A DNA stretch of 64,000 nt from Segatella copri (GTDB taxonomy: Bacteria; Bacteroidota; Bacteroidia; Bacteroidales; Bacteroidaceae): contig NZ_NMPZ01000017.1 of the NCBI RefSeq assembly GCF_002224675.1, positions 1-64,000 of the forward strand, written 5' to 3'. The notes beneath the pieces were generated by a model. The model had not been told where the DNA came from. It saw only the letters and a program-made list of their open reading frames with translations, and did not search any database. Both the position numbers and the translations under genes were made by a program. Shown here piece after piece: positions 61,020 to 64,000 of this stretch (positions are counted from its first letter, which is position 1; every line of letters starts with the position of its first letter).

Positions 61020-62513
61020 TTATCTAACCTTTGTCGGAATCCTCTTATCACTCATGATTTCATTTCCTGCCGCACGGGCATCCAGCTCTACTGGCTTCGA
61101 AGTGAAATCAGGGGTATTATAGGAATCCAGCAACTCATCGTAGTACTTTTTCGGATTGCGCTGAGGCAAAAGGAACGGCTTGCTTACATTGCCCTTGTCA
61201 TCGATGCAGGCAAGATAAAGACGGGTATAGAGACCATCACCACGGCGGGATGTAAAGACAAACCAATGGGAATCCCTACTCCAGTTGTGCCAGCTATCTG
61301 TATTCCTGCTATTGGCAGCCGTCATTGGTCGCGCCTGTCCCGTCTTCAAATCCAGCAACCAGTTATCCGCTTCCTTATGCCAGATAGGGAAACAGCCATA
61401 GTCGCTCATCGTAAACATGATGTACCTGCCATCATACGAAGGACGTGGATGGGTGGCACTCTTGCCCAGTTCACGGGCATTGAAGATGGTATCCACCTGG
61501 CTGCCAAACTTACCCGTAGCGGCATCAAAACCTATCTTACAGATATTATACTTGATATCCTTGTAACCGCTTGGGATAGGTTCTGCCGTAGAAGAGCAGA
61601 AATAGAGCGTCTTGCCATCAGGCGAGAATACCGGATAAGTCTCATAATGGTCTTTCGTCATCAGGAGCGAATCCAATATCAGTTCATGGGTTGCTGGCTC
61701 ATAGACGAAGACATCCGATGCCTGGTCGAAGACTTCGATGCGCTCATCCTTCACGGCATGGAAACTCTGATGGGTGGTATTGGTGCTATAAGCACAATAC
61801 TTGCCCGATGGATGCCAATAAGGATAAACCATCGAACCCTTCAGGGAATCATTCTTAGCCTTCAGCCACTCCCGCTTGCCGTTCTGCGAAACCAAGGTAG
61901 CGCCATGGTCACCACGCACATGGAAGGTAAACTGGTCGGGATTTGTTCTGTTTGCCGTATGACAGTTGAGACAGGCACCCGGTGCTGCCGTGTTCTCAAG
62001 GATTGCCGTTTCCTCGAAATTACTCAAGTTGCGCTGATAGATGCCCAACTTGCCATACACCTCATAGCCTGGAGCGATGCGACGATAAGTCAAGCCCCAG
62101 TCCTTTAACTCGTAGGGGCTTACATATATATCGAAGTCCTGATACTTGAACCTTTCACCATTTTTCAATACAAACACAGAGACGGTGAGTTTTCCGCCCT
62201 TATTTTTTCTCAAGAAGTCGTGCCACTCCTCTACATCAAAGTCCGCATACTCTTTTCCGAAAGAAGAGATTTCCTCGATGGTCTTCGATCCTGCCACACT
62301 CACTAACATTTCATCTACATCGTCATCCGTCATATTGAAATTAAGCGGAGCGATGTTGACAGGAACTGTAACCCCGATGTAATCAGGGAAGATTTCAGGC
62401 AATTGTTTGATTTCTTTTGCCTCACTCCATGGTGAAGGATAGCAACAGGAATCGAGAGTAGCCATCCCCATCACAACCAACAGGACACACAACAGATATT
62501 TGATTGTTTTCAT
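61020..62513 (-). CDS. TolB-propeller lipoprotein with cytochrome-c-type haem motif
   Basis: 497 aa. The N-terminal lipobox is around MGMATLDSCCYP. An N-terminal beta-sandwich-like region (about 45-170) is followed by AAPGACLNCHTANRTNPDQF at about residue 178, with a CxxCH haem c attachment motif. The rest is a WD40/PD40 TolB-type propeller: GKYCAYSTNTTHQSFHAVKD, YPVFSPDGKTLYFCSS, THPRPSYDGRYIMFTMSDYG and WSRDSHWFVFTSRRGDGLYT. No separate cytochrome maturation gene is in the window. The function is unknown; electron transfer linked to a propeller binding module is plausible. The gene ends 18 nt from the convergent Rid gene and follows the DUF6057-like gene on the same strand. Confidence 0.85.
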   Translation of the reverse strand: MKTIKYLLCVLLVVMGMATLDSCCYPSPWSEAKEIKQLPEIFPDYIGVTVPVNIAPLNFNMTDDDVDEMLVSVAGSKTIEEISSFGKEYADFDVEEWHDFLRKNKGGKLTVSVFVLKNGERFKYQDFDIYVSPYELKDWGLTYRRIAPGYEVYGKLGIYQRNLSNFEETAILENTAAPGACLNCHTANRTNPDQFTFHVRGDHGATLVSQNGKREWLKAKNDSLKGSMVYPYWHPSGKYCAYSTNTTHQSFHAVKDERIEVFDQASDVFVYEPATHELILDSLLMTKDHYETYPVFSPDGKTLYFCSSTAEPIPSGYKDIKYNICKIGFDAATGKFGSQVDTIFNARELGKSATHPRPSYDGRYIMFTMSDYGCFPIWHKEADNWLLDLKTGQARPMTAANSRNTDSWHNWSRDSHWFVFTSRRGDGLYTRLYLACIDDKGNVSKPFLLPQRNPKKYYDELLDSYNTPDFTSKPVELDARAAGNEIMSDKRIPTKVR

Positions 62514-62540
62514 ATCATTCCAGTATTATCATTCTACATT

Positions 62541-64000
62541 CTAATAAACCTCTTTCATTCCCTCCTTCTTCTTAGAAGCCTCATCAACCCCCTGCACCAT
62601 CACATAGTGCCAGGCATTGGATACATACGGCTGCTGATCAAGCTGAGGATTCTTCGGATTCTGCATATAGAGCTGAATGAAGTTGAGCGTATTGTTCACG
62701 TTCTGTGCATCCACACTATATGGGATGGTACGTGGATCGCTATGTGTCTTCATCCAGTTGCCGATGAGAATCTCCTGGAAGGTACGTGGAATATGGTCGT
62801 AACCCACGAATCTGCCCAGCGGATAATACTGCATGAACTTCTCCATATCGCGCTGCAGGAGTTCGTAGCACATCAGATATTCGTATGCCATCTTATTATG
62901 GTTATCGTTCAGGAAGAGCAAGCCCAGCATCTGGTCAATCTCCCGGTCGCTGAAGAGGAAGTCCTGCTTCTTTTCGCGATACTTGCGCAGCTTGCCATAG
63001 ATAGGATGCCGGTTGATAGCCTTCTCATTACCCAGCAGCGCCATGGTCTGGTTAGCCCAGTTGCTATAGAAGAGCGTCTTCTGCAGGCGGCGGAGCAGCT
63101 TGGCTGCTACCTTGTAATTACCGTTGATGATTTCGCACTCTATAATCCTTCGGGTCAATCGGGCACTCTTGCGATAATTCGGAATTGCCTCCTGAGCCTC
63201 AAACATATATCTTTCAGCATCATTCACCATACCCAGACGGAAGAAGATTTCTGCAGTAGATACCGGCGAAATCATATCACGGGTAAAGGTAGGGAACAAG
63301 CCCTCGCCTCCATTCTGATAGAACTCGAAAAGGCGGTCGGCAAGCATACCTTTCTGGCTCAAGGCAAGATTCACACACGAAACACTGAGCGGTGTGGTTG
63401 CCGGCTTCTTCTCTGCCTTCTCAATGATCTTATCCCACTGTTCGGTGCGAACCAGGAAATCATAATCTATCAGGTCGTAGGTCATCTCATCAAAAGATGC
63501 CTTGATACCAAACCATGAAGCCACAATCACCAATACATAGCTCAATACTATGACCACTTTGGATTGCTGCAACTTCTGCAAGGATTTCCGGTGGCATGGA
63601 ATCATCCCCAGGAAAGGAATCACAACAGCCCATACCATCACAACAAAAGGCAACGGAGATACTGCACCCGGATAGCGATAATAATTAAGTCCGGCTAAGA
63701 TGCGATACGTCGGATACTGCAGAGACTGCGTGCTCAGCAGGATCCAGGCTATGGTAAGCACAAGGATGCAGACTGAATAGCCTATTCCGGAAAGGATACT
63801 GTCCTTCTGCTGCGCATTCTTCAGCGTATCACCTATCATCAGGGCGGCATAAAGGAATACCACAGGACCCAGGAACCAATAAACCAATGCCGTGCTTACC
63901 AGTTCGAACACCACCTTTACCAACCGGTTGTGGAATCGGTTGTGAATCCATCCCATCAGCAGGGCTCCAAAAAGTGCAACCACAAAAGAAAGCAGGATGT
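62541..64000 (-). CDS. DUF6057-like membrane/TPR protein, 5' end outside window
   Basis: At least 486 aa. The frame is open to the window edge; the first possible internal start is GTG 63983, in the middle of a membrane helix, so the real start lies beyond 64000. The N-terminal half has several membrane helices (VFELVSTALVYWFLGPVVFL, YSVCILVLTIAWILLSTQSL, LPFVVMVWAVVIPFLGM, VVIVLSYVLVIVASWFGI). The C-terminal half is TPR-like helical (RLGMVNDAERYMFEAQEAIP, INGNYKVAAKLLRRLQKTLF). It resembles the DUF6057 family of Bacteroidota, function unknown. The TolB-haem gene starts 27 nt after its stop, so the two are probably co-transcribed. Confidence 0.82.
   Translation of the reverse strand, partial: ILLSFVVALFGALLMGWIHNRFHNRLVKVVFELVSTALVYWFLGPVVFLYAALMIGDTLKNAQQKDSILSGIGYSVCILVLTIAWILLSTQSLQYPTYRILAGLNYYRYPGAVSPLPFVVMVWAVVIPFLGMIPCHRKSLQKLQQSKVVIVLSYVLVIVASWFGIKASFDEMTYDLIDYDFLVRTEQWDKIIEKAEKKPATTPLSVSCVNLALSQKGMLADRLFEFYQNGGEGLFPTFTRDMISPVSTAEIFFRLGMVNDAERYMFEAQEAIPNYRKSARLTRRIIECEIINGNYKVAAKLLRRLQKTLFYSNWANQTMALLGNEKAINRHPIYGKLRKYREKKQDFLFSDREIDQMLGLLFLNDNHNKMAYEYLMCYELLQRDMEKFMQYYPLGRFVGYDHIPRTFQEILIGNWMKTHSDPRTIPYSVDAQNVNNTLNFIQLYMQNPKNPQLDQQPYVSNAWHYVMVQGVDEASKKKEGMKEVY

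Overview
The window is a Bacteroidota chromosome segment, most like the Prevotella/Segatella group. The basis is the Bacteroidota-type promoter core (TAnnTTTG about 20 bp after TTG) before most genes, weak or absent Shine-Dalgarno sequences, SusC/SusD and GH92/GH28 polysaccharide genes, BspA-like leucine-rich repeats, DUF6377 and DUF6057 proteins, and an arginine pathway ending in a succinylornithine-type transcarbamylase. The species call is inference; there is no search behind it.

Layout. 1-154 is the 5' end of a 16S rRNA gene on the minus strand, followed by its promoter/leader and about 0.9 kb of non-coding DNA rich in inverted and tandem repeats. 1416-7458 holds a Bax-inhibitor-1/YccA membrane protein, a three-gene minus-strand operon (SPFH-GYF protein, four-helix membrane protein, zinc-ribbon/TPR membrane protein) and a secreted BspA-like LRR protein. 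7644-22038 is a minus-strand glycan-utilisation locus: GH28, SusC, SusD, a small secreted protein, a GH92, a histidine-phosphatase/GH92 fusion and a membrane-anchored AraC regulator as last gene.

22390-59752 is an arginine/proline biosynthesis cluster (argR, GNAT acyltransferase, argG, argC, argD / proC, XRE-cupin regulator, acyl-CoA synthetase, proB / proA, argF') interrupted twice. The first insertion (about 27.16-38.79 kb) carries a YhcG-type nuclease, an McrB/McrC pair, a repeat-rich spacer, a lone nucleotidyltransferase, an AAA-ATPase/PD-(D/E)xK protein and a LytTR-TonB-TPR-outer-membrane-receptor operon. The second (about 42.87-57.24 kb) carries two unknown lipoproteins with a membrane-anchored helix-turn-helix regulator, an alpha-galactosidase/TonB-receptor pair with a divergent DUF6377 regulator, a lactonase, a second YhcG-type nuclease, and two decayed copies of the 5' end of one ATPase gene. 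One of these copies is fused to a diverged piece of proB. 59934-64000 has a long Rid-family protein, a TolB-propeller lipoprotein with a CxxCH haem motif, and the 3' part of a DUF6057-like membrane protein cut by the window edge.

How they work together. The arg/pro genes share glutamate and N-acyl-glutamate intermediates, and ArgR-box-like sites lie upstream of argR. The GH92/Sus genes point to alpha-mannan or N-glycan use, the GH36 pair to alpha-galactosides. The most unusual items are the phosphatase-GH92 fusion, the serine at the substrate-deciding position of the ornithine carbamoyltransferase homologue, the in-frame insert in ProA built on a palindrome also found at 32.2 kb, the ATPase/proB chimera, and the 390-bp inverted-repeat element near the rRNA operon. 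No tRNA gene, CRISPR array, complete insertion sequence or replication origin was recognised.
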